From NCBI GenBank assembly GCA_025617375.2, contig JAMYGW020000002.1:2604001-2668000 (forward strand): a stretch of DNA of 64,000 nt, in the 5' to 3' direction. Both the position numbers and the translations under genes were made by a program. This document shows, piece by piece, positions 39,832-51,143 of the stretch; positions within the stretch are counted from its first letter, which is position 1, and every line of letters starts with the position of its first letter. Below the pieces are notes generated by a model. It searched no databases, was not told where the DNA came from, and was given only the letters and a program-made list of their open reading frames with translations. The DNA comes from Acarospora socialis (Eukaryota > Ascomycota > Lecanoromycetes > Acarosporales > Acarosporaceae).

Positions 39832-42823
39832 ATGAAGTCTATCTCTCTCGTCTCAGCAGCTACACTGCTTTGCTTAAGTCTCCACATCTTGCAGTGTGTC
39901 TGCGGTGAGTAGGGAACAGCATGCTTGCAGAGGTCAAGGCTGAATCGAATTCAACTTCTCAGCCGGTGGAAATTACACCTTCGACAATATCGTCATATCC
40001 AGGACGACTATAACAACAATTTCTGGCCTTTCAACGGCGATACTGTCGAATCCGGAGTGGACGGGAAACACAGCAATAACGAATACTATTGTTGAAACTG
40101 GTAGCCCTGTCACAACAACCCTTCCAGTTCTATATGGCTGCTCTCTCTGTGCAGGAGATGGCCACGGGTTGGTTTTCTGGGGATTGGCAGCGGAGTCAGG
40201 AAGAAGCAATGTCATTTATGAGTTGACTGGCCTACCAACCTTTACCATTGGACTCAGTGGGCAACCTGTGCCGATGATTACGTCGACACCACTGGTGCCA
40301 TCGGCAGCAACATATGGAGCGAACAGCGTTGGTTCCACCACAGGCTCAGTTACTTCGCCTCCAATGGCTACCTCGACCCTGCCAAGCATAGCGGCATCTT
40401 ACGACTTTCCGGTCATGTCGAGTTTTACAACATCTTCGAGTTCGGTATCCTCCTCAAGCTCACAAACTACTCCCAACAGACCTGCAGCCTCGGTATCCGT
40501 GCAAGGTAAATCACCTATACTTACAAACGAATCTCGAAACCAATCCACGCTTCGGTCAACCACATCCCTTACGAGCTCATCTGGGAGTTCTGATAGCTCC
40601 GTACGCACGGAAGAACACACTTCCCACGCGTCGGAGGTGGATGCCTGGACAGCGACCGCTACCTCGGCACCGGTCTTTTCCTATAATAACATAAGTACAC
40701 AATCCATGAGCACATCAGACCCGGCTTCAATCGCTCTTGAATCAGAACTAGCCTACCTCTCAATGTTGAAGTCACTAATTACTTCTGACTTATGCCTTAT
40801 ACAAACTATAGCCATCACTGATAACGGCAGCACAACATTCGTGGCTGTGACAAAGACCACACAGTGTGGTCCTACCATAACAGGTTCAGGCCGCGGCTTC
40901 CGCAGACCTAATTTCCATGTGAAACCCGGTTCGGATCCTGCGGAAGTTATTCATTATTTGGACCCAATCTCGAGTCTCGACATTGCGATACCCAGAGCTT
41001 CTGCGCCTGCCGGTGGCACAAGCGGCTCGACAACCCAAACCTTTGTCAAAACTGCAAGCCCTCAGCAAACCACAACTGGACCTGAAATGACACAACGGAC
41101 TCAGACTCAGAATCAACAGACACAGAAACAGAACCTACCTGCTCAACTGCCGTCGACACAGGTTGACCCCGGGGTTAGCACCTCGGTGGTATGGCTCCAG
41201 GCCGTGGCCGTTCAGTCTCAGACTATCGTGCAAGGTGCGCCAGCTGTGTTGATCTCCGGAGCTACTGTGAAATACTCCGCAGGCTCTATTTATGTTGGCA
41301 ACAACGCAGCGCCGATACCTACAGCAACCCAGCCACAACCGCCGCAGCAGAAGGGTCCTGATGCAGCAGTCATTGGCGGCCTAAGCTTCGTGCCCGTGCA
41401 GCAAGATGTTACAAGGGCTACAAGCCCACCCGTTGTTGTTGTTTCCGGGCAGATACTAACAAACAACGGGCCTGCTGCTACCATAAACGGGCAACTTGTA
41501 GCATACTCTTCCGGCTCAATTCACGTCGGTACATCTGTAGCTGCAGCACCAACGGCAGCTTCTCAACAAGAACAACAAGGGCATGTCGCACCATCGAATG
41601 CAATCATCGGTGGTTTGACATTTATTCCTGTCCGGCAAGGTTCTCATGCAGCCACGGGCAAACCAGAAGTCATTGTGCAAGGTCAGACGCTGAAGGAGGA
41701 TTCAAGCGCCATTACTATAGATGGCAACCCGGTAGCCTATTCCTCGGGATCAATCTATGTCGGGACGGACGCAGCTCCAGCGCCTACCTTACCCTCCCAT
41801 CAGAACCCAGAGAATCATCCGCAAGTCTTGGAAGGTTTTACATTTACCCCTTTACTATTACCAGGTAGCCAGTCTAGCGCAGCGCCAGTAGCCATCGATG
41901 GACAGACGGTCTCACTCGGCACTTACGGAGCAAGGATTAGCACGAATTCGATCTTACCAGGCGCAGCTCCTATAACGATCTCGGGGACCCCAGTATCTCT
42001 CGGGTCTGGAGGCCTTGTTATCGGAAGCCAGACTTATGCGACGTCTGGGTGGTCTACCAAGTATGAGGCAGGTTCGAATATCGCAACGGTTGCCGGTCAA
42101 GCGATCTCTATTGCCCCTACTGGTGCTATTATGCTCGGCTCAACAACACTTACTCTGGGCGGCTCACCTATCACTATATCAGGCACCCCCATATCTCTAG
42201 GTGTCGCGGGTCTCGTCGTCGGAAGTAACACTGTTCCACTACCCTCTACACCTATCCAGTCTATCTTCAATATTGGTGGGACTACGTTTACTGCCAACCC
42301 AACCGGCTTCTTGGTCGCCGGATCTCCCATTTCCAAAGGCGGGCCTGCAGTGACTATTGCCGGAACACCAGTTTCACTCGGTCCTTCGGGCCTTGTCATA
42401 GGCAGTAGCAATGTACCCCTCGCAACCCCGTCTTTGCAGTCTATCTTCACCGTCGGCGGCACAACATTCACCGCCAACCCAACCGCCTTCCCCATCGGCG
42501 GAACAACCCTCTCAGCAAACGGCCCCGCCATAACCATCTCCGGCACCGCAGTCTCACTCGGTCCCTCCGGCCTCATCATAGGTACCAGCACCTTTGCTTT
42601 AAACGGACCTGCCGCAACCACCATCGCAGGCCTCGGCGGGCTTATCTTGCAGGGTCTAGGTCCTGTCGGTTCAAGCACGGCACTGACGTCGACGGCGACA
42701 TCGACACCAATATCCGAATTGTTTGCTGGGTCTGCAATGCCAATAACACGAGCACCTGGTTGGGCGTTGAGCGTATGGGGAATAACGGCAGCGTGTATGC
42801 TGTGTGCAGCACTAATCCTGTGA
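39832..42823 (+). CDS. large GPI-anchored Ser/Thr-rich repeat surface protein
   Basis: Exons are 39832-39904 and 39963-42823 (58-bp intron), giving 977 residues. The signal peptide (MKSISLVSAATLLCLSLHIL) is split from the mature part by the intron. A Ser/Thr-rich stalk covers about 95-250. Family-1 repeats at about 440-655 each combine a GQTL or ISGATV strand, xxxITIDGNPVAYSSGSIYVG and a Pro/Gln linker. Family-2 repeats at about 670-915 read GGTTFTANPT, then PAITISGTPVSLGPSGLVIG. The C-terminus has small residues (AGSA) before a hydrophobic tail (LSVWGITAACMLCAALIL), the pattern of a GPI-anchor signal. It is likely a cell-wall adhesin-like protein. Beta-strand-rich repeats of this kind are frequent in filamentous fungi, but binding partners are unknown. 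The last codons are duplicated 112 bp downstream. Confidence 0.9.
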
Positions 42824-42938
42824 TCCGTTTCGTTATATACATAGCACCGACTTGGGGTTAGGGACTTGGGGGTTAGGGACTTGGGGGTGTTGGGTAATGG
42901 CAGCGTGTATTGTCTGGACTGCACTAAATCAGTGATGC
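42787..42938. repeat. duplicated gene tail around a 15-bp tandem repeat
   Basis: The final 40 bp of the GPI-protein gene (42787-42826, GGCAGCGTGTAT ... CACTAAT ... GTGATCC) recur with changes at 42899-42938. Between them lie three copies of CTTGGGGGTTAGGGA (42851-42894), which include two TTAGGG hexamers. Confidence 0.8.
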
Positions 42939-43831
42939 AAGATCATTATGTACCGGATTTGCGGTTGAAGGTTACGGTTTGGTTCTTTCCTGTATGAGCA
43001 CTCTTAACATCGATAGGGCTTTTCTCCTACGGTAGACTCGCCGAAGCCCTAATTAAATCCTTTGTCATATCTTCACATCTGCACATGCAGCACATCGAAC
43101 TTAGAGTCCCAAAGAGCAAGGTCCCAGTGATGGATCCTCGAGTAGAGGGTTGAGGGTAGGGTCTTTGGTCTGGCTGTCCTTAACTCTCCCTCTTGATGTT
43201 TGATTCCTATGGTGAGCAACAGGGAAACAGAGTACCAGCTCCCGTTGTCTCTTTCCTGCCCTCCTCCCTATCTGCATGTATGACTCTGAACGTTGTATAA
43301 GCCCTAATCTCACGATATCTGAATGTCTACGTCTCGATGTTATTCCATACAAGCATCGACTGCTTGGTTGGATGATCATATCATTGGGCCCATTATACAT
43401 ACATGAGTCTAGCCGTCTGGCTGGCTGTCTGATTGATCGTGAATAAAAACAACCCAGTTATCTTTGACTGTCATGTAAGGAGCTAATTAGGGCTCTCCAC
43501 TAGTAGTAATATTAGAGTAAGCGTTGCCTGTCGTTATGCTTCGATGGAAGTAAGGTAGGGTAGGTATGTCATAAAGTGTATATAATGTACCTCAGTAAGG
43601 CAAAGGAGTGGTCGGGTCAGGGTTGTAGCCTTGAATGTGTAGAACGAGGAGAGGGTGGGAGATCTTTGTCTCTAGGGCAAGGCTCAAAGTCAATCACGGG
43701 TGGAAAAGAGAGTCGAGTGATTGACTTCGCTACAGAAAACATAGGACTCGCATTAGTCTAAAGGCATCAACTATCTTTACCGCAATATGTAAAGACAATC
43801 AAGCTAATTCCCAGCCCACCCCTTCCAAACC
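42824..43831. other. convergent intergenic, 1 kb
   Basis: Apart from the duplicated gene tail at the left end I see no structure. It lies between two convergent genes, so it should hold two 3' UTRs. Confidence 0.5.
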
Positions 43832-45155
43832 CTACGTACCCCTCGCGACCCCCCTCTCCCCCCTCAACAAATCCTTAATTGGCTGGACGATCTTATCTCT
43901 CATCTTTAGCATATCCTCCGCCTTCATCCCCTTCGGTGGCGGCCGGACCCTCTCGCTGCTCTTCACCACCTCCCGCACATTCGTATCGATCTGGAAGACC
44001 GTCCCACCGGGATACTTCCCATCCTGTACGAGATCCAACATCGTCTGCGCCACGTCCTCGACCGGGACGGCGGCAGCAGGGTTGTCAGTGACGGAGAACT
44101 GTGCCATCTTATCGGGGTTGTCGGTCCAGAGGGGAGTTATGACGAGCCTGGCAATCACATAATGAACCAAGTCAACTCCGCACTCGTTCTCAAGTATTCC
44201 GCGGTCCCAAGTCAATGCTTCCACAACCGACAAGAGTCGTGGGACGGGAAGGAAAGGGAAGAGAAAAGGAAACGTAAACGCACCCTGGACAAACCACTAC
44301 AAACTTAACGCCCTCAAGCGCATCCGCCTCGGCCATACTCTTGACGAAGCCGACGATCGCGTGCTTCGTGGCGCAGTACAGCGGCGATGAGTATACGCCC
44401 GCCAGCCCCGCCACCGACGCGATCATCAGCACGACACCCTTCTTGTCCGCGCCCAGCAGCGCCCGCATCGCGATCCGCGCCAGCTTGATCGGGTGGTTGA
44501 TGTTGATCTCCACTTCCGCGTACCGCTCCGGCTCCGCGTCGTCCCAGAAGTTGGACCATTTCTGTCATTGCACCGCGGACGTCAGTCAGTCCGTTCACAA
44601 CGAGCAAGATTTCTTTTCTCGGCACTAGAATGACACTCTAGAAGTGAGGGGGAAAAGAGGGGGTAGGTACAGGCTCAAAAACTCCGGCGCCAGGAACGTA
44701 GATGTCCGGCACATCGCCAAACTCCTTCTGCGAGACGGCGACGAGGTTCTGCAGATCGGCCCATTTCGTGACGTCGCATTTCGTGAAGATGACATTTTGC
44801 GCGCTCGCGACGTAGGCGGAAGCTTCGGGGGTGAGGCGCAGGTCGGCGATGATGCACTTGGCGCCGTGGGAGGCCGCAAGGCGGGTGAAGGCGAGGTTGA
44901 TTCCTGAGAGAGTTGGTTAGTGTGCGATGGGGAGATGTGTGGATGTAGTGGATGGCTTGGGACGAGCTGTGAGATGTGGTGTTTGTGAGGGTAGGTGGGG
45001 CTGGTTCTGGGGACCTTGTCGTCGCCCCACAGCGATGAGCGTCATTTGGGCAGGCAATGGAATTTGATGTTTGGGAGAGTAAGAGATTGACCCGTACCTG
45101 ACCCTGCGCCCGTGATCACGGCGATCTTGTCTTTGACGGGGAAGTCACCAAACAT
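43832..45155 (-). CDS. short-chain dehydrogenase/reductase (classical SDR)
   Basis: Exons on the minus strand are 45155-45098, 44903-44671, 44561-44284 and 44147-43832, giving 294 residues. The cofactor motif is IAVITGAGSGIN (split by intron 1). IIADLRLTPEA ends strand 2 with an Asp, which favours NAD over NADP. CDVTKWADL is the adenine-pocket region. Catalytic Ser-Tyr-Lys is in SVAGLAGVYSSPLYCATKHA. CPG-LVITPLWTD crosses intron 3. The arrangement resembles 15-hydroxyprostaglandin-dehydrogenase-like fungal SDRs. The substrate is unknown. Introns are 194, 109 and 136 bp, long for this window but all phase-consistent. No targeting signal is seen. Confidence 0.92.
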
Positions 45156-45729
45156 CGTGAGAAAGAACGCTGAGCATGCCAATCAATGGTAACATAGGGA
45201 TTGAGAGATCAGAAGGACAGGTGGTGTTCAGGGCGAGCCATTGCCGCGCTACTAACGCGCCACCCAGACTCGAAAAGGTGGGGCATTTGCTGCAGGTAGC
45301 TATCTAGGCGTAGGTGTGAAGTTGTTCAATGACTCGAGTCGTACAAAGTGGGATGTGGAGCCGCATGAGGCGGGGTTGATTGGATCCCTGTGATCGCGGG
45401 ACAACATCTCCCTGCCGGAGCATCAACTCCGAAGATGCAGGATAGAATCTATCACGAAAGAGACTGCACGTGAAGGAAATGAATCGCTTTAAGTTTGTTA
45501 AGTGGAGTGATTAACATTTAAAGTACTGGTAATAATGTCTCCATGGCCAGCTTCGTAGCTGGATGTGCGCAGAGTGATGAGATGCCAAAGGAAAATCCAA
45601 ACGCGAGATGCCCTATTCTTTGATGACAACACTCTATATCCGACCCCTTGCATGAGACTTTTGATGAGTACAACATAGCTCTGAATGCATAAAGGCCTTT
45701 CGAAAATTCCTCTAACCGTGTCTAAGCCC
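45156..45729. other. intergenic, SDR promoter
   Basis: This is 574 bp upstream of the SDR and downstream of BFR1. I see no repeats or genes. Confidence 0.45.
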
Positions 45730-47466
45730 TTATTCCTTATCTTCTATCGAAGCTCTCTGTAGATCTTCGGCTGCGTCCGCAGCAGCGTCCTTCTCTTGCG
45801 CTAGCTCAGCGTCAGCAGACGCGTTCCCGTTTGTTGAGTTGTTGGCTATGGTCGGTTTCTTTGCGTGCTCGTGCCTGCGCTGAGTTGAAGAGGATGGTGC
45901 TGGCGGCTCGTTCGCCTCTGCTTCCAGCTTCGCAATCTCCTTCTGTGCTTTCTCGATGTTCTAGTGTGCGACACAGCGTTAGTAGTAGTATCAAACCAGC
46001 GTGAATCTTGAGTGACTCACCTCTTTCGTCTTCCGATCCTGATCCTTCTTCCACTGCTCGACCTTTCCTTTCAGCTTTTCGACCACTGATGGCACGTCCG
46101 ACTGATTCATCGGCGGCTCCACGCCAACTTTTGCCAGTTCTTCAATCACGCCAATGCTGAGGTTGAATTTCCCGCTTTCCGAAGGAGTAGACGAAGTCGT
46201 AGAGCCTGCGGCACTTCCTTTTTTGCCCTTCTTTCCCTTCTTACCTCCGGTGCCCATAAAGTAATTTTCCTCATGCTCATCTTTCTTCATGACTCTGGTG
46301 CCTTTTATACCCGAATCATTCACGGTTCTTTGTGCCTCAGCCGCAAAACCACTAGGTCCACGAAGTGACTTGGACGCCTCAGGAGCTGAAGGATCAAAGT
46401 ATCGTATCAGGCCTTCCGCGGTCAAGATTTCGTCCACAAAGGCCGGCTCGCTTGCCTCTTCCAGCTTCTTGTCGGCAATCTTTCTTCTCTTCTCCTTTTC
46501 ATACGCATCTCTCTCCGCTTTTTGTCTCTCCCTCCTTTGTCGGTAAGCCTCATCCTCGTACTCCTTGTACGCTTTCCTCGCCTTGTAATACTGATCTTTG
46601 ATATCCCGCATGGCAAGGTACTTCTCTTGCTGCTCTGCATGTATAGTCGAACGTTCGTCCCTTAGCGAGTTGATGCTTTTATATGCTTCGTCCTGCTCAG
46701 CCTTGATATCGTCGAGTTCTTTCTGTATGCCGTTATACTTTTCGCTCAGCGCTTTCGCTTCTGGGTTGTCTAGCTCCTTGCGCAATTCCGATATTTGTGC
46801 CTTCACATCGTCGATGCCCCTTTGGGCTTCATCGAACCCAGCGAAGCCTTTCCGTTGCTTCCGCAAGCTTGACACTTCCGCAAGAGCTTTCTTTTCGTCC
46901 ACAAGCTTCATCGTACCGGCATCCACTTGCTTCTCCAAGCGTTGGATCTCCCGGTCGACTTCCTCGACATTCTTGTAGGACACTCTACTGCGGGCGGTTT
47001 TCTGTTCGGCGATGCGCGACTTGAGTGTAGAGTCTAGAGAGCTGATCTTCTCCTGCACACTACCTCTCGACGTTTTGAAGCCTTGTTGCTGTTGTCGGAT
47101 TGATGCGAGCTGTGACCGGAGTTCCTGCTGCTTTTTGGCAATCGGAGAGTCCTTGTTGGGCGGTTTTGCGAGGTCAAGCTTGGCCTTGATGGCGTTCTAT
47201 ATAGCGCCCAAGGGATCAGAAGAGTGACCAACGAAAGGTTATAAGTGTAAGCTCCGCGCACCTGCGCCGATCCAGCACTTGAGAGTTGCGGGCTGCTGCA
47301 TGGTTTGTCGCAAGGGCAAACATACCAATCGTTCTTGTACGGCGGCATGCTCCTTCTCGGCCTTTGCCAGATCGGCCTTGTACTTCTCCTCGTCCGGCTT
47401 TTCGGGCTTGATCTTTGAGGGCTTGTCGTCCACGCGATCAGCGCTGGGTGCTAAGTCTGCTGCCAT
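45730..47466 (-). CDS. BFR1: Bfr1-like polysome/ER-associated coiled-coil protein
   Basis: Exons on the minus strand are 47466-47326, 47196-46021 and 45960-45730 (introns 129 and 60 bp, both phase 0), giving 515 residues. It is almost wholly helical and charged: SRGSVQEKISSLDSTLKSR, then SYKNVEEVDREIQRLEKQVD, a hallmark of the Bfr1/nuclear-segregation family, and MRDIKDQYYKARKAYKEYED. A Lys/Gly patch (GGKKGKKGKKG) and FNLSIGVIEELAKVGVEPPM near residue 400 are also family features. Yeast Bfr1 binds mRNA at the ER with Scp160 and influences secretion and ploidy. Those roles are carried over from yeast. It is transcribed away from RPB5 across a 334-bp shared promoter. Confidence 0.93.
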
Positions 47467-47800
47467 AACCTAATAATTGACCGATCTCGGAATAGATGAT
47501 ATGAATATATAATGCTATCGAAAGCCCACTCAATTAGCAGGCTCGAATTGGTTGATTGACGTGCTTATGTAGCAATACTAATAATCGTAGCTGCCTTGCG
47601 CAAAAATCTGTGTGGGGGATCGCAGTCGGGCGTTCTGCAGCATCGGTGAGATTCCAGTCTAACTTCTTCTAGTCAAGTGCAAGATCGGCCGCATGTGGAA
47701 TTCTCGAAAGTGGTCACCTTTCTGATATTCTGCACGTACTTTCAATCGGGAGGGCCTCACATCCGTCACACGTTCATAGCACAGCTTGGTGGTTCACGCA
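47467..47800. promoter_or_regulatory. bidirectional promoter, BFR1 / RPB5
   Basis: Only 334 bp separate the two divergent start codons (BFR1 ATG at 47466 minus, RPB5 ATG at 47801 plus). Core promoters and 5' leaders of both must lie here. I do not identify a specific factor site with confidence. Confidence 0.7.
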
Positions 47801-48649
47801 ATGTCTTCATCAGACCAACAAGCAGCAAAAGACGCAGCGGATGCCGAACGCGAGCTCGTCCGACTATGGCGCGCATGGCGAACGATCCACGAAATGTGCC
47901 AAGATAGGGTACGGAGCCATACATCCCACGCCATGCTTCCCAGACACTCGTCGCGGAGCTAACATCAAACCACTCTCAGGGCTACGAACTCGCCGAAGAA
48001 GAAGTCCGCATATCTCTCGATGATTTCCGCGCCCAATACGCCGACTCCACCGGCCACCCCGAGTACGCTCTCACCACCCCACCTCCCACTAAACCCTCAG
48101 ATACTAATCTCCCTCCCCTCTATCAGCCGCAAGAAAATGAACTTCTCCGCCCGGCCCACCACGCAAATGCTCACCAAATACACCTACCCCACCCCCCCCG
48201 GCGCGGAGCCCAAACCGCCGGCGATCGGCACCATCTGGGTCGAGTTCTCCTCCGACGCGAGCATCGGCATCAAGCAGATGCGGACCTTCGTCCACCTGGT
48301 GGCGGACAACCACTTCCACACGGGCATCCTCGTCACACAATCCTCCGTAACCTCCTCGGCGGCCAAACTGGCGCCCGCCGCGCTGCCGTCCATCATCGAG
48401 TTCTTCCAGGAGTCGGATTTGTTGGTGAATATCACGCATCACGAGCTGGTACCGAAGCACGTCCTGTTGAGTCCCGAAGAGAAGAGGGCGTTGCTGGAGA
48501 GGTATCGGTTGAAGGAGAGCCAGTTGCCGCGGATCCAGACGGGCGATCCGGTCGCGAAGTACTTGGGCTTGAGGAGGGGGCAGGTGGTGAAGATTATTAG
48601 GAAGAGTGAGACGGCGGGGAGGTATGCGAGTTATCGGTGGGCGATTTGA
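47801..48649 (+). CDS. RPB5: RNA polymerase I, II and III shared subunit Rpb5 (RPABC1)
   Basis: Exons are 47801-47908, 47980-48062 and 48127-48649 (introns 71 and 64 bp), giving 237 residues. The N-terminal jaw domain contains [27 protein letters not shown] and [14 protein letters not shown], each spanning a splice junction, and so fixing both introns. The C-terminal assembly domain contains [40 protein letters not shown] and [14 protein letters not shown], the near-universal Rpb5/archaeal RpoH end. It is a nuclear subunit common to all three polymerases. The length is slightly above the yeast protein (215) because of a Pro-rich insert after the jaw core. Confidence 0.97.
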
Positions 48650-48837
48650 TGGGGTGGTCAGAGTCGGGGGTTCTTATTCGAGGTTTTGGCTTTGAGAGCT
48701 GGCGTCCCAAGTTCAGTCGACATTGTCACCGGCGTTACTTCACGGGCAAAAGCGAGTTGGGAGTCTGGTTACAGTGACTGTACACTTCGATAAATCATAC
48801 CTACAAATTACAATGCATACTCTCTCGTTCGTCCAGC

Positions 48838-50760
48838 CTACAACTTCGCCTTCTCCGTGACATCGTCCCGTACAACCGTCTCCTTATCCGCCCCACTCGC
48901 CCTATCCTTCAGCACCCTCCGTAAGATCTTCCCGCTCGCACTCTTCGGAATCTCCGCCACAAACTCCACCTCCGTGATCCACTTGTGCCTGACCTTCCTC
49001 TCCTGCACATACTTGATGAGCTCCCTCCCAAGCGCCTTATCGCCCTTTTCCTTCCCTCCCTTCGGCACCACGAACGCTTTCGGCTTCTCCCCGGAGTAGT
49101 CATCCTTGACGGCCAGAACCGCACAATCCTCAACCTTCGGATGGCCGAGAAGTAAATCTTCCAGTTCCGCGGGCGCGACGCCGATACCCTTGACTTTGAT
49201 CATTTCCTTGATGCGGTCCGTGATAGTCAAGACGCCTTCGTCATCGATGAAGCCCTGGTCGCCCGTGTGCAACCAGCCTTCCGAATCGAAAGTCTCGGCC
49301 GTGGCCTTGGGGTTGTTGAGGTAGCCCATGACGCACTGCGGGCCGCGGGCCAGAATCTCGCCAGGCTGGTTGACGCCCAGCTCTTTGCCGTCGAGGTCGA
49401 TGATCTTGACCTCCGTGTTCGCGACGATCGTTCCCACGGCGTGGGCGTACTTGTAGTCGTACTTTTCTGGTGGGTGGGCGGTGATACACGAGCATGATTC
49501 CGTCATGCCGTAGCCTTGTTTGAAGCCTGTCTGCGGGAACTTCTTCTGGAGTAGCTGGATGATTTCCTCGGAGAGAGGCGCGGCGCCTGAGGAGAAGCGA
49601 CGGACATGCGAGAGGTCGTATTTGTCGACGATGGGGTCACGCACCAGACGGATGAGGATAGGAGGGACGAGGAGGAGCTCTCGGAGTTGGTATTTGACTA
49701 CCGTGTCTAGCATTGCTTCCATGGTGAAAGCAGGTAGCATGTAGACCTCCGCATTGAGGAGGACAGGCAGATGTAGGCCGTGGACAAGCCCGGTGACTGC
49801 AATTGTCAGTTGCCGAAAGCCCCTAGTGGGAGAGCGCACTCACTATGAAACAAAGGTAGTACCGCTAGAATCTTTGTCAAATCAGGCGGTGAAATCTGTC
49901 TAACCTGTAAACATTGGGCAATGACATTCTGATGCGCTATCATAACCTGAGACACCATCAGTATAATACCTCAAGAAATGCATCTATAGAGCGAGGTAAT
50001 CCCCACGGCTTTCGGCATTCCGGTAGTACCACTACTGAAACTTAAGAAACCACAAACGTCCTTATTCTTCTTTCCTTTTGGCAACTGAAAGCTCTTAAGT
50101 TGTCCCTGTTCGCCAAACGACTTTCCCATCTCGAGCAACTGTTTCATTGTCGTAAAGCCCTCCATTTCCCCCTCAAGCAAGAAAACTCGCTCCTTGGGAA
50201 TGCCGGCATTCTTAGCGGCGGCCGCTGCGACTTTCATCGACGAGGGCAGCGTCATGAGGAACTTTGCATCCGCCGTCTTGAGCGCGTATGTCATCTCTTC
50301 GATGTTGTAGGCAGGAGAAGCGCCGGAAACCACGGCTCCTGCAATGGTCATACGATGAGCCCTCACTCGCGCCACACAACAACACCGTAGTAGGTGACTA
50401 ACCAGCCCTCAGAATCCCTAGCATGGCCACGGGATACCATATCGTGTTCGGGCTGAAAAGCGCCACCGTCTGGTTCTCCTCCAACCCATATTTCTTCACC
50501 AGCGCCGTGGACAGGTACGTTGAGTACTCTTTGACCTCGGCGTAGCTGACGCGCTCTTTCGTGATGGCATTGGTGTAGCCACGTAGATCGGAAGCTTTGT
50601 TGTTTCTAAGCGGAGAGTAGGAGGACTCGAACAGCCAGTCCCAGACTGTGAGATCGGTGGGTACTGAATGTGATTGTCAATTGAAATGCCAAGAGACTGA
50701 GAGGGGATTCACCTCAAGGGACTTACTGTCTATGTGTGGCTGTCTCGAGCTGAAAGGCAT
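48838..50760 (-). CDS. 4-coumarate-CoA-ligase-like acyl/aryl-CoA synthetase, peroxisomal
   Basis: Exons on the minus strand are 50760-50727, 50663-50403, 50338-50007, 49946-49844 and 49796-48838, giving 562 residues. This ANL-superfamily enzyme makes acyl-AMP and then acyl-CoA. The nucleotide loop is SFSSGTTGMPKA (end of exon 3), followed by VMIAHQNVIAQ in exon 4. Further motifs are LPLFH-ITGLVHGL, QGYGMTES, GWLHTGDQGFIDDEG, TDRIKEMIKVKG and the catalytic-Lys motif PKSASGKILRR. The protein ends KAKL: the last three residues AKL are a peroxisomal PTS1 variant. Substrate may be a fatty or cinnamate-type acid. Only 383 bp separate it from the divergent 3-hydroxyacyl-CoA dehydrogenase gene, and that spacer holds a CCTCGG inverted repeat, so peroxisomal beta-oxidation-type use is likely. 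Confidence 0.93.
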
Positions 50761-50841
50761 GAGGGGCTAGAAGTCAATGTCTAATCTCTATGATTCAAGT
50801 GAGGAAGAAGGTGAGAGAGTTCTACCTCTCATCGTTCCTCT

Positions 50842-50882
50842 TTCCCGAGGCTAGCTACTGCGTCCCTAGCTTTCCTCGGGAA
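50842..50882. promoter_or_regulatory. inverted repeat with CCTCGG cores (FarA/FarB-like site)
   Basis: TTCCCGAGG at 50842-50850 is the perfect reverse complement of CCTCGGGAA at 50874-50882, with 23 bp between. CCTCGG is the published recognition core of the Aspergillus FarA/FarB Zn2Cys6 activators of fatty-acid catabolism. The functional reading is inference. Confidence 0.6.
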
Positions 50883-51116
50883 CGCCTTAGCTACTGTACA
50901 CGCTTACATCCCTTCTCCAGTTGAGGGGCGTGGGGAACAAAGCCCGATTGCGGGGAAGATCTAACTTACGGGAGCACTAGCTGCTTCGGGCTGACTTTCA
51001 CCGAAAGCCGAGCTGAAATCACTGCATACAACGTATGCAAGCCTGATCTGTTGATAGAGATCAGATAGGTATACTGTCAAACGAGGATACCTCTATCGAA
51101 GACCTACCTAGGTATA

Positions 51117-51130
51117 TCGGTATATACCGA
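51117..51130. promoter_or_regulatory. CGG-N6-CCG palindrome upstream of dehydrogenase
   Basis: TCGGTATATACCGA is a perfect 14-bp palindrome ending 13 nt before the ATG at 51144. It has the CGG-N6-CCG form bound by some Zn2Cys6 dimers and also contains TATATA. Confidence 0.5.
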
Positions 51131-51143
51131 GTTCGACTTCTCA

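Larger units (their letters stand above)
50761..51143. promoter_or_regulatory. divergent promoter of CoA ligase and hydroxyacyl-CoA dehydrogenase
   Basis: This is 383 bp between two divergent start codons. It includes the TTCCCGAGG/CCTCGGGAA dyad (50842-50882) and a 14-bp perfect palindrome TCGGTATATACCGA (51117-51130) close to the dehydrogenase ATG. Co-regulation of the two genes is inferred. Confidence 0.65.

Noticed and set aside
42851-42894. Interstitial telomere tract (TTAGGG)
   Set aside because: Only two hexamers embedded in a 15-bp repeat; not a telomeric array.
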